Part shown: positions 1-8,945 of the stretch, in pieces
How positions within the stretch are numbered: position 1 is the stretch's first letter
Layout of the letters: every line of letters starts with the position of its first letter
Assembly (NCBI GenBank): GCA_965242575.1
Contig: OZ251461.1
Location: 2,108,001 to 2,172,000 of the forward strand
Source: JANQOH01 sp965242575
Lineage (GTDB): Bacteria; Pseudomonadota; Alphaproteobacteria; UBA7887
Direction: 5' to 3'
DNA length: 64,000 nucleotides
The notes under the pieces: generated by a model
Seen by the model: the letters and a program-made list of their open reading frames with translations, nothing else
Told to the model about the DNA's origin: nothing
The model's database searches: none
Program-made: the position numbers and the translations under genes

Positions 1-626
1 GTGCGGTTGGCGTTGAAGAACAGCGCCTTCTCGCCCGTCTCGTCGTGCGTGCGCACCAGCGGATGGACGACGTCGGGGGTCTCGGCGATCTCCTCGGCGG
101 TCCGCGCTACGGCGCGCGCCGGCGCCCGCGCCGTGTCGTAGCAATGCACCGCGCGAAGGTCCGCGAGCCGCGCCTTGGTCGCGTCGGGCAGGTCCGCATA
201 CGCCTTCCGCGTGTTGCAGAACCGCGTATGGCCGCCCGACGACGGAATCTCCAGCGCGTGCAGCAGCGTCGCCTTGGCGGGGAGCGCCTTGAACGAATGA
301 TCCGTGTGCCAGCCCGACCGGCGGTTCAGGCGCGGGTCCTCCGGCTTGTCCTCGGGCGTGCGGTAGCTGCTGTCGAGGCGCGAGATCTCGGGCGCTCCGT
401 CAACCCAGTGGCTGCGCGTCACCTCGGTGTCCGGCTCGCCGAAATTGCGCGCGACCTCGTGGAAGGCCCGCGCCGATAGCGGCGCGCCGCGCAGGCACAG
501 CAGGTGGTGGGAGAGGAACGCGCGGTAGATCTCCGCCGCGTCGCCGGCGTCCAGCGGGCGCGACAGGTCCGGCCCCAGAACCTCCGCGCCGAGGGCCTCG
601 CTCAACGGACGGATGTCGACGGTCAT
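1..626 (-). CDS. TauD/TfdA-family dioxygenase, N-terminal part (runs off the window)
   Basis: Reading leftwards from an ATG at 626, the frame is open for 208 codons to the window edge, so the C-terminus is missing. The visible part has the 2-oxoglutarate/Fe(II) dioxygenase layout: an N-terminal segment starting MTVDIRPLSEALGAEVLGPD, a WHTDHSF motif holding the first iron ligands (His-x-Asp), and a following KATLLHALEIPSSGGHT stretch typical of TauD/TfdA enzymes. The last visible residues (ALFFNANR) fit the strand that precedes the distal iron ligand. Members hydroxylate taurine, aryloxyacetates or other small acids; the substrate cannot be told from this part. It is transcribed away from the ferredoxin reductase gene that begins at 770. 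Confidence 0.85.
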   Translation of the reverse strand, partial: MTVDIRPLSEALGAEVLGPDLSRPLDAGDAAEIYRAFLSHHLLCLRGAPLSARAFHEVARNFGEPDTEVTRSHWVDGAPEISRLDSSYRTPEDKPEDPRLNRRSGWHTDHSFKALPAKATLLHALEIPSSGGHTRFCNTRKAYADLPDATKARLADLRAVHCYDTARAPARAVARTAEEIAETPDVVHPLVRTHDETGEKALFFNANR

Positions 627-769
627 GGCGCGCCTCCCCTCGATGCTCCGGGGCGAGGATACCGCAAGCCGGCCCGCCGGGCGAATCGGGCGCGCGCCGG
701 TTGATTCGCGCCGCGCCGCGCCTATTTTCGGGCCGCCCCGCAGGGGGGAGGCCGAGACAGGGGGCGCGG

Positions 770-1795
770 GTGGCGCACCGGGTTACCGTCCGCAACGCCG
801 CGCGCGCCGTCGACGCCGCCGCCGGCGAGACGATCCTCGAGGCGGCGCTCCTCGCCGGGATCGATTACCCCTGCGGCTGCCAGTCCGGGACCTGCGGCAG
901 CTGCAAGTCGCGGCTGCTCTCTGGCGCCGTCGACATGCTGCCCTACGCCGACCCGGCGCTGTCGGAGGGCGAGCGCGCCGCGGGCCTGATCCTCGCCTGC
1001 CGCGCCGTCCCGACCGGGGATTGCGCTGTCGCCTGGCCGGTCCCCCACGAGGCCGCGAACCACCCGCGCCGCCGCATCGCCTGCCGCGTCGCGGACGTGG
1101 AGGCGGCGGCGGCCGATGTCTGGTGCCTGCGCCTCGATCCGGCGGACGGCGGGCGGCTCCGGTTCTCGGCCGGACAATACGCCAGCCTGTCCTTCGCCGA
1201 TCTCCCGCCGCGCGACTTCTCGATGGCCAACCGGCCGCTCGACCCGCAACTCGAATTCCACGTCCGCCGCATCGATGGCGGCCGGGTGAGCGCCTACATC
1301 GCCGAGGTGCTGAAACCCGGCGACGAAGTGCGGCTGGAGGGCCCGTTCGGCGCCGCGTTCCTGCGCCGCAAGCACCCCGGCCCCATCGTCGCCATCGCCG
1401 GCTCGACGGGGCTGGCGCCGATCCTCTCCATCGTCGACACCGCGCTGCATTCGGGCGTGACGCAGCCGATCCGCCTCTATTTCGGCGCGCGCGACGCGGC
1501 GCATCTTTACGCGACGGACCGGCTGGAGGCGTTGGCGCGCGCGCACGAAAACCTTAGGGTGGAGATCGCGCTGTCCGAACCCGGCGGCGCGGCGGGCTAC
1601 CGCCGCGGGTTCGTGACCGATGCGGTGGCCGCCGACCGCGCCGACCTCGGCGGCGCCAAGGCTTACGTCGCCGGCCCGCCGGCGATGGTCGAGGCCGCCG
1701 CCGCGCTGCTCGCGTCGCGCGGCGTCGCGCCGGAGGACGTCCACGCCGACGCGTTCTTCACCGAGGCGGAGAAGGCGGCGGCCGGAGCGCCGTGA
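770..1795 (+). CDS. 2Fe-2S ferredoxin / FAD-NAD(P) reductase fusion
   Basis: This 341-residue electron-transfer protein combines two parts. The first ~90 residues are a plant-type [2Fe-2S] ferredoxin, with CGCQSGTCGSCK giving the clustered cysteines and a fourth Cys in ILACRA. A ferredoxin-NADP reductase module follows, with the FAD-binding RDFSMANRP motif and the NAD-binding GSTGLAPILSI loop. This order (ferredoxin first) is that of BenC/AscD-like reductases that feed ring-hydroxylating oxygenases or deoxysugar dehydratases. I chose the GTG at 770, preceded by a purine-rich GACAGGGGG; an upstream TTG at 701 would add 23 residues unlike the family. No oxygenase partner lies beside it, so the electron acceptor is unknown. 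Confidence 0.88.
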   Translation: MAHRVTVRNAARAVDAAAGETILEAALLAGIDYPCGCQSGTCGSCKSRLLSGAVDMLPYADPALSEGERAAGLILACRAVPTGDCAVAWPVPHEAANHPRRRIACRVADVEAAAADVWCLRLDPADGGRLRFSAGQYASLSFADLPPRDFSMANRPLDPQLEFHVRRIDGGRVSAYIAEVLKPGDEVRLEGPFGAAFLRRKHPGPIVAIAGSTGLAPILSIVDTALHSGVTQPIRLYFGARDAAHLYATDRLEALARAHENLRVEIALSEPGGAAGYRRGFVTDAVAADRADLGGAKAYVAGPPAMVEAAAALLASRGVAPEDVHADAFFTEAEKAAAGAP

Positions 1796-1816
1796 CGGAA
1801 CAAAATGGAGGGAACG

Positions 1817-2149
1817 ATGAAGGGGGCTTTGTTTGCTATCGGTGCGGCGCTAGCGTTGGTTGGGTGTATGAACATGCCCACACCGCCGGCGCAGATAACG
1901 GGCGTATACACGTCCGGCTTGAGCTATAAAGGGCTCGAGTGTGAAGAACTGGCGACGGAGGAAACGGCGCTAGCGCGGAGAGAAAACGCGCTTATCTTGG
2001 CCCAAGAACAACGTATCAAAACCAGCGAAATGCAGGCGTTCTGGTGGGGGTTCGGAACCGGCGATGGCATCGAGGCCTCGGAGTTGGCTCATGTCAGAGG
2101 GCAGAGAGAAGCTTTGCGGCAGGCGATCGAAGCCAAAACCGACTGCTGA
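1817..2149 (+). CDS. Small lipoprotein of unknown function
   Basis: 110 residues. The N-terminus is a lipoprotein signal: MKGALF, a hydrophobic stretch and the lipobox LVGC, so the mature protein should be lipid-anchored. The rest is polar, with an Arg/Glu/Gln-rich helical segment (ALARRENALILAQEQR), the short segment FWWGFGTGDGIEASELA, a second helix and a C-terminal Cys. The layout resembles small proteobacterial lipoproteins that I know only as uncharacterised. GGAGGGA sits 5 bases before the ATG at 1817, which is why I prefer it to the in-frame ATG at 1805. Base composition is clearly less GC-rich than the neighbours, which suggests separate ancestry. Confidence 0.7.
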   Translation: MKGALFAIGAALALVGCMNMPTPPAQITGVYTSGLSYKGLECEELATEETALARRENALILAQEQRIKTSEMQAFWWGFGTGDGIEASELAHVRGQREALRQAIEAKTDC

Positions 2150-2239
2150 GCCAAACGGCTGAAACCGGCACGCAAGGCGCTGGTCGTACGGTCTTGGTTT
2201 CCTGCACCTGAAGAAGCAAATAACAGGAGGAACGACGCC

Positions 2240-3151
2240 ATGCCCTACGCGGACGCCGACGGCGTAAAACTCTGGTTCGTCGACACCGCCGGAGAGGCGG
2301 CGGGCGCGGACGCGGCGCCCGTCGTGTTCGTGCACGAGTTCGCCGGCGACCACCGCAGCTGGGAGCCGCAGATTCGATTTTTCTCGCGCCGGCGCCGCTG
2401 CATCGCCTACAACGCGCGCGGCTACCCGCCGTCCGACGTCCCGCCCGACCCCGCCTCCTACGGCCAGGAGAGGGTGGCCGACGACGCCGTCCGCGTGATG
2501 GATTCGCTGGGGATCGCCCGGGCCCATCTCGTGGGCCTGTCGATGGGCGGGTTCGCGGTCCTCCACGCCGGGTTGCGGCATCCCGACCGGGCGCGCTCCC
2601 TGGTCGTCGCCGGTTGCGGCTACGGCGCCGAGCGCGGCTCGCGCGGCGAGTTCCACGCCTCCGTCGACGCGATGGCGCAAGGGTTCGAAACCGGCGGAAC
2701 CGGCGCGGTTGCCGATTCCTACGCGCGTGGCGCGACGCGCGTCCAGTTCCGCAACAAGGACCCGCGCGGCTGGGCCGAGTTCCGCGACGCGCTGCGCGAG
2801 CACTCCGCGGCGGGTTCGGCGGCGACCCTGCGCGGCTACCTCCGCACCCGCCCCTCGCTCTACGACCTCGAGGACCGGCTGGCGGCGCTCACGGTCCCGA
2901 CGCTGGTGGTCAACGGCGACGAGGACGAGCCCTGCCTCGACCCCGGCCTGTTCCTCAAGCGGACGATCCCCTCCGCCGGGCTGTGGATGCTGCCGCGCAC
3001 CGGCCACACCATCAACCTGGAGGAGCCGGACCTGTTCAACCGCGGCGTCGCCGATTTCCACGCCGCCGTCGAGGCCGGCGCCTGGGGCCTCCGCGACCCG
3101 CGCTCGCGCGGCTCGGCCATGCCCCCGCCGGCGGACGGGGACGATCGATAA
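2240..3151 (+). CDS. Alpha/beta hydrolase
   Basis: 303 residues with the full alpha/beta-hydrolase signature: the oxyanion-region motif HEFAGDHRSW near residue 30, the nucleophile elbow GLSMGG, an acid in NGDEDEP and the base in GHTINLEEP near the C-terminus. Such enzymes cleave esters, lactones or C-C bonds; the sequence does not say which. A good Shine-Dalgarno (AGGAGG at 2226) precedes the ATG by about 9 bases. The gene lies 28 bp ahead of the peptide-binding protein of the ABC importer on the same strand, so it is probably the first gene of that transcript and may act on the imported compound. Confidence 0.85.
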   Translation: MPYADADGVKLWFVDTAGEAAGADAAPVVFVHEFAGDHRSWEPQIRFFSRRRRCIAYNARGYPPSDVPPDPASYGQERVADDAVRVMDSLGIARAHLVGLSMGGFAVLHAGLRHPDRARSLVVAGCGYGAERGSRGEFHASVDAMAQGFETGGTGAVADSYARGATRVQFRNKDPRGWAEFRDALREHSAAGSAATLRGYLRTRPSLYDLEDRLAALTVPTLVVNGDEDEPCLDPGLFLKRTIPSAGLWMLPRTGHTINLEEPDLFNRGVADFHAAVEAGAWGLRDPRSRGSAMPPPADGDDR

Positions 3152-3179
3152 CGCCGCCGCCGATAAGAGGTATCCATCC

Positions 3180-4829
3180 ATGCCGAGGCTTCTCGCGATC
3201 TTGCTGGCGCTCGCCATGTGCGCCGCGCCGCCGGCGGCGGCGCGCGACGCGCTGACCATCGGAGTGACGCAATACCCGTCGACGCTGCACCCGCACATCG
3301 ACTCGATGACGGCGAAACTCTACGTGCTCTACGCCGCCACGCGGCCCGTCACCACGTGGGACGGCGACTGGAATCTGGTCTGCGTCCTGTGCTCGACGCT
3401 CCCCACCATCGAGAACGGACTGGCCGTCCGCGAGACCCTGCCGGACGGGAGCGAGGGCGTCGCCGTCACCTACGACATCCACCCCGAGGCGACGTGGGGC
3501 GACGGGACCCCCGTCACCGCGCACGACGTGGCGTTCACCTGGAAGGTGGGGCGCGACCCGCTCTCCGGCTTCGCGGGGAACGAGGGCTTCCGCCGGACGC
3601 TCGCCATCGACGTCGTCGACGACAAGACCTTCACCGTCCACATCGACCGGCTGACCTATCGCTACAACGACTATTCGACGTTGATCCTCCCCAAACACCT
3701 GGAGGAGGCGGCGTTCGCCGAGCCGGCGGAATACCGCCACCGGACGCTCTACGCGACCGACCCGACCAATCCGGGCCTCTGGTTCGGCCCCTACCGGGTG
3801 GCCGAGGTCGCGTCGGGCGCGCATGTCGCGCTGGAGCGCAACCCGACGTGGTTCGGCGCGCCGCCGGCGTTCGACCGCGTCGTCGTCCGCACCATCGAGA
3901 ACACCGCGGCGCTGGAGGCGAACCTGCTCTCGGGCGAGGTCGATTACGTCGCCGGGGTGCTCGGCTTCACCATCGAGCAGGCGATGTCGTTCGAACGCCG
4001 CCACGGCGACCGCTTCCGGATGCTCTACAAGCCCGGGCTGATCTACGAGCACCTGGACGTCAATCTCGACAATCCGCGCCTCGCCGACCGCCGGGTGCGG
4101 CAGGCGCTGCTCTACGCCCTCGACCGCGAGCAGCTGACGGCGCAATTGTTCGGCGGCCACCAGCCCGTCGCCCATTCCAACATCCATCCGCTCGACCGCG
4201 CCTACAGCGACACGGTCCCGGTCTACGCCCACGACCCGGAGCGCGCCCGGGCGCTGCTCGACGCGGCGGGGTGGACCGATGTGAGGGACGGGGTGCGGCA
4301 TGACGCGAACGGCGCGCCGCTCCGCTTCGCGCTGATGACGACGGCGGGGAACAAGTCGCGCGAACTGGTGCAGCAGGTGCTGCAAAGCCAGTGGGCGGAG
4401 GTCGGCGTCCAGGCGGTCATCCGCAACGAGCCGGCGCGGGTCTATTTCGGCGAGACGGTGGCGCGGCGCAAGAACGACGGACTGTCGATGTACGCCTGGC
4501 TCAGCACGCCGGAATCGGTCCCGCTGACCACGCTGAAGTCGGACCAGGTGCCGACCGAGGAGAACGGCTGGTCGGGGCAGAACTACCCCGGCTACCGCAA
4601 CCCGCGCATGGACGAACTGATCGACGCCATCGAGCGCGAGCTCGACCCGGAGGCGCGGCTGCCGATGTGGGCCGAATTGCAGGCGCTCTACGCCACCGAC
4701 CTGCCGGCGCTGCCGCTGTTCTACCGCGCCGAGCCCTACGCCTTCCCGCCGTGGCTGGAAGGCGTCCGCCCCACCGGCCACGACGTGACCACCACCATGT
4801 GGATCGAGGAATGGCGCGCCGCGGAGTGA
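3180..4829 (+). CDS. ABC importer substrate-binding protein, family 5 (peptide/nickel type)
   Basis: 549 residues. A Sec signal peptide (MPRLLAILLALAMCAAPPAAA) is followed by a mature protein with SBP family 5 features: an N-terminal LTIGVTQYPSTLHPHID, then ATWGDGTPVTAHDVAFTWK, the class hallmark, and a C-terminal lobe with VRQALLYALDREQL. These proteins bind di- or oligopeptides, opines or nickel complexes in the periplasm and pass them to the membrane permeases. It heads a complete set of five transporter genes, with both ATPases and both permeases directly downstream. The ligand cannot be predicted from sequence. The gap to the upstream hydrolase is only 28 bp. Confidence 0.92.
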   Translation: MPRLLAILLALAMCAAPPAAARDALTIGVTQYPSTLHPHIDSMTAKLYVLYAATRPVTTWDGDWNLVCVLCSTLPTIENGLAVRETLPDGSEGVAVTYDIHPEATWGDGTPVTAHDVAFTWKVGRDPLSGFAGNEGFRRTLAIDVVDDKTFTVHIDRLTYRYNDYSTLILPKHLEEAAFAEPAEYRHRTLYATDPTNPGLWFGPYRVAEVASGAHVALERNPTWFGAPPAFDRVVVRTIENTAALEANLLSGEVDYVAGVLGFTIEQAMSFERRHGDRFRMLYKPGLIYEHLDVNLDNPRLADRRVRQALLYALDREQLTAQLFGGHQPVAHSNIHPLDRAYSDTVPVYAHDPERARALLDAAGWTDVRDGVRHDANGAPLRFALMTTAGNKSRELVQQVLQSQWAEVGVQAVIRNEPARVYFGETVARRKNDGLSMYAWLSTPESVPLTTLKSDQVPTEENGWSGQNYPGYRNPRMDELIDAIERELDPEARLPMWAELQALYATDLPALPLFYRAEPYAFPPWLEGVRPTGHDVTTTMWIEEWRAAE

Positions 4830-4842
4830 ACGCGCCGCGCCG

Positions 4843-5832
4843 GTGAGCGCCGCCGCCGCGCCGCCGCCGCCGGCTCTGGAGGTCGCCGATCTGGCGGTGG
4901 CGTTCGACACGCGCGGCGGGCCGCTTCCGGCGGTGGACGGAGTGTCGTTCTCGGTCGCGCCGGGGCGGACCCTGGGGCTGGTCGGCGAAAGCGGCTGCGG
5001 CAAGACGGTGACGGCGCTCGCCGCGATGGGCCTCATCGACCCGCCGGGCCGCGTCGCGCGGGGGGAGGTCCGCCTGGGCGGAGTCGCGCTCTCCGGCCTC
5101 GACGAGCGCGCGCTGCGCCGCGCCCGCGGGCGGCGCGCGGCGATGATCTTCCAGGAGCCGATGACGGCGCTGAACCCGGTGGCGCGCATAGGCGACCAGG
5201 TGGCCGAGGCGGCGCTGCTCCACGACCCCATCCCGCGCCGCGCGGCGCAGGACAGGGCGGTGGCGCTGCTGGAGCGGGTGGGGATTCCGGAGGCGGCGCG
5301 GCGCGCGCGCGACTACCCGCACCGGCTGTCCGGCGGGATGCGCCAGCGGGCGATGATCGCCATGGCGCTCGCCGGGCGCCCGGACCTGCTCATCGCCGAC
5401 GAGCCGACCACCGCGCTCGACGCGACCGTGCAGGCGCAAATTCTCGAACTGCTGGCCGGACTCCAGCGCGACCGGGGGATGGCGATGCTGTTCATCAGCC
5501 ACGATCTCGGCGCGGTCTCCGAGATCGCCGACGAAGTGGCGGTGATGTACGCCGGCCGCATCGTCGAGCGCGCGCCGGCGCAAGCGCTGTTCGACTCGCC
5601 GCGCCACCCCTACGCGCAAGGGCTGCTGGCGACGCTGCCGCGCCTCGGCGTTCGGCCGGAGCGGCTGCCGGCGATCCCCGGCGCCGTGCCGGGGCCGGGG
5701 GCGTGGCCTTCGGGCTGCGCGTTCCGCGACCGCTGCCCGCGCGCCGCCGCCGTCTGCGCCCGCGCCCGCCCGGAGCTCGCCGAACTGGGCGGCGGCCGCG
5801 CGGCGGCGTGCGCGCGGCTGGAGGCGGCGTGA
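4843..5832 (+). CDS. dppD: ABC importer ATPase, DppD-like
   Basis: 329 residues, starting at a GTG 13 bp after the binding protein. All ABC motifs are present in order: Walker A GESGCGKT, Q-loop FQEPMTALNP, signature LSGGMRQR, Walker B LLIADEPTTALD and the switch His in FISHDLG. The C-terminus has the oligopeptide-transporter extension with CAFRDRCPRAAAVC, typical of OppD/DppD proteins. It pairs with the DppF-like ATPase encoded next to power the importer. Its stop overlaps the next start as GTGA, implying translational coupling. The symbol reflects the subfamily only; the transported compound is unknown. Confidence 0.92.
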   Translation: MSAAAAPPPPALEVADLAVAFDTRGGPLPAVDGVSFSVAPGRTLGLVGESGCGKTVTALAAMGLIDPPGRVARGEVRLGGVALSGLDERALRRARGRRAAMIFQEPMTALNPVARIGDQVAEAALLHDPIPRRAAQDRAVALLERVGIPEAARRARDYPHRLSGGMRQRAMIAMALAGRPDLLIADEPTTALDATVQAQILELLAGLQRDRGMAMLFISHDLGAVSEIADEVAVMYAGRIVERAPAQALFDSPRHPYAQGLLATLPRLGVRPERLPAIPGAVPGPGAWPSGCAFRDRCPRAAAVCARARPELAELGGGRAAACARLEAA

Positions 5833-6773
5833 CCGCGCTGCTCGAGGCCCGGGGAGCGGTCAAGCATTTCCCCGCCGGCGGCGGCGGGCCGTTCGCGCGG
5901 CGGCGGGGGACGGTGCATGCGGTGAACGGCGTCGACCTGGCCCTCGGCGCGGCGGAGACGCTGGCGCTGATCGGCGAGAGCGGCTGCGGCAAGACGACGC
6001 TGGGGCGGGTGCTCGGCGGCCTCTACCGCCCGACCGCGGGCGAGGCGCTCTTCCGCGGCGCGCCGGCGACGGCCGCGCGGCGCGAGGTGCAGATGGTGTT
6101 CCAGGACCCGTTCGCCGCGCTCGACCCGCGCATGACGGCGGGGGCGATCGTCGAGGAGCCGCTGCGCATCCACCGCGTCGGCGGGCGGCGCGAGCGCCGC
6201 GCCCGGGTCGCCGAACTCATGCGGTCGGTGGGCCTCGACGCGGCGGGGGCGGAGCGCTACCCGCACGAATTCTCCGGCGGGCAGCGCCAGCGGATCGGGA
6301 TCGCGCGGGCGCTGGCGCTGGAGCCGGAGGCGATCATCGCCGACGAGCCGGTCTCCGCCCTCGACGTCTCCATCCAGAGCCAGATCCTCAACCTGATGCG
6401 CGACATCCAGGATCGGACTGGGCTGTCCTGGCTGTTCGTGACCCACGACCTGGCGGTGGCGGACTTCATCGCCGACCGGGTGGCGGTGATGTATCTGGGG
6501 CGGATCGTCGAGATCGGCGGGCGCGATTCGGTCCTCGCGGCGCCGCGCCATCCCTACACCGCCGCGCTGCGCGCCGCGGCGCCGGAGCCGGGCCGCCGCC
6601 GCCGCGGGCGCGCGCTGGCCGGCGAGCCGCCGAGCCCGCTGGCGCCGCCCCCCGGCTGCCCGTTCCACCCGCGCTGCCCGAAGGCCCAAGCGGCCTGCCG
6701 CGAATCGACGCCGGCGCTGGAGGAGGTCGCGCCCGGCCATCTGGCGGCGTGCCGGTTTCCGGAGTCGCCGTGA
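5829..6773 (+). CDS. dppF: ABC importer ATPase, DppF-like
   Basis: 314 residues from a GTG that overlaps the dppD stop codon. Motifs in order: Walker A GESGCGKTT, Q-loop FQDPFAALDPRM, signature FSGGQRQR, Walker B IIADEPVSALD and H-loop FVTHDLA. The Cys-containing C-terminal extension (GCPFHPRCPKAQAAC) is that of OppF/DppF. It is the second ATPase of the heterodimer driving the importer. An upstream in-frame start would bury the dppD end, so the coupled GTG is preferred. Confidence 0.92.
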   Translation: MTALLEARGAVKHFPAGGGGPFARRRGTVHAVNGVDLALGAAETLALIGESGCGKTTLGRVLGGLYRPTAGEALFRGAPATAARREVQMVFQDPFAALDPRMTAGAIVEEPLRIHRVGGRRERRARVAELMRSVGLDAAGAERYPHEFSGGQRQRIGIARALALEPEAIIADEPVSALDVSIQSQILNLMRDIQDRTGLSWLFVTHDLAVADFIADRVAVMYLGRIVEIGGRDSVLAAPRHPYTAALRAAAPEPGRRRRGRALAGEPPSPLAPPPGCPFHPRCPKAQAACRESTPALEEVAPGHLAACRFPESP

Positions 6774-7738
6774 CCCGCTACGCCGCCGGGCGGCTGGTGG
6801 AATCGCTGGTCGTCATCGCGCTGATGTCGTTCGCCGTTTACGGGCTGATGGCGCTGATGCCGGGCGACCCCATCGACATCATGGTCCAGTCGGACCCGCA
6901 TCTGACGCCGGACGACGCGGCGCGGCTGAAGGCGCTTTACGGCCTCGACCGGCCGATCCTCGAACGCTACGGCAATTGGCTCGGCGCGGCGGTTACGGGC
7001 GATTTCGGCTATTCGCGCATCCACCACCGCCCAGTGCTGGAGGTGCTCGCGCCGCGCCTTCTCAACACGCTGGCGCTGATGGGGCTGACGCTGGTCCTGT
7101 CGCTGGCGCTGGCGGTCCCCATCGGCGTGGCGTCGGCGCTGCGGCCCTATTCGGCGGCCGATTATGCGGTCAACTTCATCGCCTTGGGCGGTATATCGAT
7201 CCCGGTGTTCTGGCTGGCGCTGCTGCTGATCATGCTGTTTTCGGTCGAGCTCGGCTGGCTGCCGGCGGGCGGCATGGGCGGCCTGGACGGCGCGGCGGGG
7301 TTCGGCGAGCGGCTGGCGGAATGGGCGCGGCACATGGCCCTGCCGGTCGCCGTCCTGTGCGCCGCGACGGTGGGCGGGCTGACCCGCTTCGTCCGCGCGG
7401 CGGCGATGGAGGCGCTGCGGCAGGACTACATCCGCACCGCGCGCGCCAAGGGGGCGGGGCCGGCGCGCGTGTTGTTCCGCCACGCGCTGCGCAACGCGAT
7501 GATCCCGGTGGCGACCATCGTCGCGCTCGGCTTCGGCGCGCTGTTCTCCGGCGCGCTGATCACCGAGACGATGTTCGGTTATCTCGGCATGGGCAAGCTG
7601 ATCTACGATTCGATCATCGGCAACGACTACAACGTGGCGCTGGTGAGCCTGCTGTTCGCCACCGCGCTGGTGCTGTTCGGCAACCTGCTGGCCGACCTGT
7701 GCTACGCGTGGCTCGACCCGCGCGTGAGTTACCGGTGA
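6770..7738 (+). CDS. dppB: ABC importer permease, DppB-like
   Basis: 322 residues of inner-membrane permease with about six hydrophobic helices. The N-terminal helix (LVESLVVIALMSFAVYGLMAL) is followed by the MPGDP motif typical of DppB/OppB, and a cytoplasmic EAA loop (AAMEALRQDYIRTARAKGAG) contacts the ATPases. I chose the GTG at 6770, which overlaps the dppF stop as GTGA like the other joints in this operon; a GTG at 6749 is possible and would add seven residues. The 3' end again overlaps the next gene by four bases. Confidence 0.9.
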   Translation: MTRYAAGRLVESLVVIALMSFAVYGLMALMPGDPIDIMVQSDPHLTPDDAARLKALYGLDRPILERYGNWLGAAVTGDFGYSRIHHRPVLEVLAPRLLNTLALMGLTLVLSLALAVPIGVASALRPYSAADYAVNFIALGGISIPVFWLALLLIMLFSVELGWLPAGGMGGLDGAAGFGERLAEWARHMALPVAVLCAATVGGLTRFVRAAAMEALRQDYIRTARAKGAGPARVLFRHALRNAMIPVATIVALGFGALFSGALITETMFGYLGMGKLIYDSIIGNDYNVALVSLLFATALVLFGNLLADLCYAWLDPRVSYR

Positions 7739-8661
7739 CGGCGGCGGCGCCGGGCGCGGCGCCGCGGCGGTCGCCGGCGCGGCTCGCCTTCGCGCGGTTC
7801 CTCGAGCACCGCATGGCGGTGGCGAGCGGCGCGGCGCTGGCGGCGCTGGCGCTCGCCGCGCTGGCGGCCCCGCTGGCGGCGCAGCTCCTCGGCTTCGGGC
7901 CGGACGACGTGGACCTGCTCGCGCGCTACGGCCCGCCCACCGCCGCGCACCCGCTGGGCGCCGACGAGATCGGCCGCGACGTGGCGCTGCGGCTGCTTTA
8001 CGGCGGGCGGGTGTCGCTGACCGTCGGGCTGGCGACGGCGCTGATAGCGGCGGTCATCGGCACGGTCGTCGGCCTCGCCGCCGGTTATTACGGCGGCTGG
8101 CCCGACGCGCTGCTGATGCGGCTGACCGATACGGTGATCGCCCTGCCGCTATTGCCGCTGCTCATCGTCCTGGCGGCGCTGGACCTGGGCAAGCTCGGCC
8201 TGCCCGCCGACCTGGCGGCGGCGCCGGAGGCGAGCCTGTACCGCATCGTCGCCATCATCGCGCTGGTGGGCTGGACGACGGTGGCGCGGCTGGTCCGCGG
8301 CGCGGCGCTGACCTTGCGCGAGCGCGATTTCGTGCTCGCGGCGCGGAGCCAGGGGGCGTCCGGCGGGCGGATCATGTTCCGCCACATCCTGCCGAACGCG
8401 GTCTCCCCCATCATCGTCGCCACCACGTTGTCGGTGGGCAACATCATCCTTCTGGAGTCGGTATTGAGTTTCCTCGGCCTGGGCATCCAGCCGCCGATCG
8501 CCAGTTGGGGCAACATGCTGACCAACGCGCAGGAGACGATCTACGAGGCCCCCATGCTGGCGGTGTGGCCGGGGCTGGCGATTTTCGCCACGGTGGTGGC
8601 GTTCAACTTCCTCGGCGACGGCCTGCAAGACGCCCTCGACCCGCGCGCGCTGGCGCGGTGA
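7735..8661 (+). CDS. dppC: ABC importer permease, DppC-like
   Basis: 308 residues. The short cytoplasmic N-terminus, a first membrane helix near residues 30-50, the periplasmic segment with HPLGADEIGRDVALRLLYGGR and the EAA loop (LTLRERDFVLAARSQGASG) define the DppC/OppC partner of DppB. The segment LESVLSFLGLGIQPPIASWG near the C-terminus is a further family hallmark. It starts at a GTG overlapping the dppB stop and is the last gene of the importer operon. No clear terminator follows; the next 280 bases hold no recognisable gene. Confidence 0.92.
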   Translation: MTAAAPGAAPRRSPARLAFARFLEHRMAVASGAALAALALAALAAPLAAQLLGFGPDDVDLLARYGPPTAAHPLGADEIGRDVALRLLYGGRVSLTVGLATALIAAVIGTVVGLAAGYYGGWPDALLMRLTDTVIALPLLPLLIVLAALDLGKLGLPADLAAAPEASLYRIVAIIALVGWTTVARLVRGAALTLRERDFVLAARSQGASGGRIMFRHILPNAVSPIIVATTLSVGNIILLESVLSFLGLGIQPPIASWGNMLTNAQETIYEAPMLAVWPGLAIFATVVAFNFLGDGLQDALDPRALAR

Positions 8662-8945
8662 GGGGGCGTCGACGCGCGCCTAATCGAAAGTGGGAGCGGG
8701 GCGCATGCGGAGCGGCGTCCGCGGCGGGACCGGATTTTCCGTTCTGGGCTCCGGCGCGAGCAGGAGGGTCTTGAGGTTGGATTTCGCCGGCGGCCGCAAC
8801 CGCCGCCGATCCTCGGTCGGAATTGTCGCCGCTGTCTCCACGCCGAGTCGAACCGTGGTCTCCGAATTGGCAGCATTACTGCGTTTTCTTTCATGTATTA
8901 GGTAAATATGAGGCGAAGATAAACAATTAGCAATTTGGGCCGGTA
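8662..8945. other. Intergenic stretch, no gene seen
   Basis: Between dppC and the RusA-like gene I see no convincing coding sequence, RNA or hairpin terminator. Composition shifts from very GC-rich to clearly AT-richer after about 8870 (AATATGAGGCGAAGATAAAC and similar), which marks the left edge of the accessory patch that continues to about 10034. Confidence 0.5.

Noticed and set aside
722..1744. Long open frame antisense to the ferredoxin reductase, and many similar frames of 100-1500 codons opposite other genes
   Set aside because: At ~70% GC stop codons are rare, so antisense frames stay open by composition. Their translations are Arg/Gly/Ala/Pro-rich with no motifs, while the opposite strand has clear family motifs.
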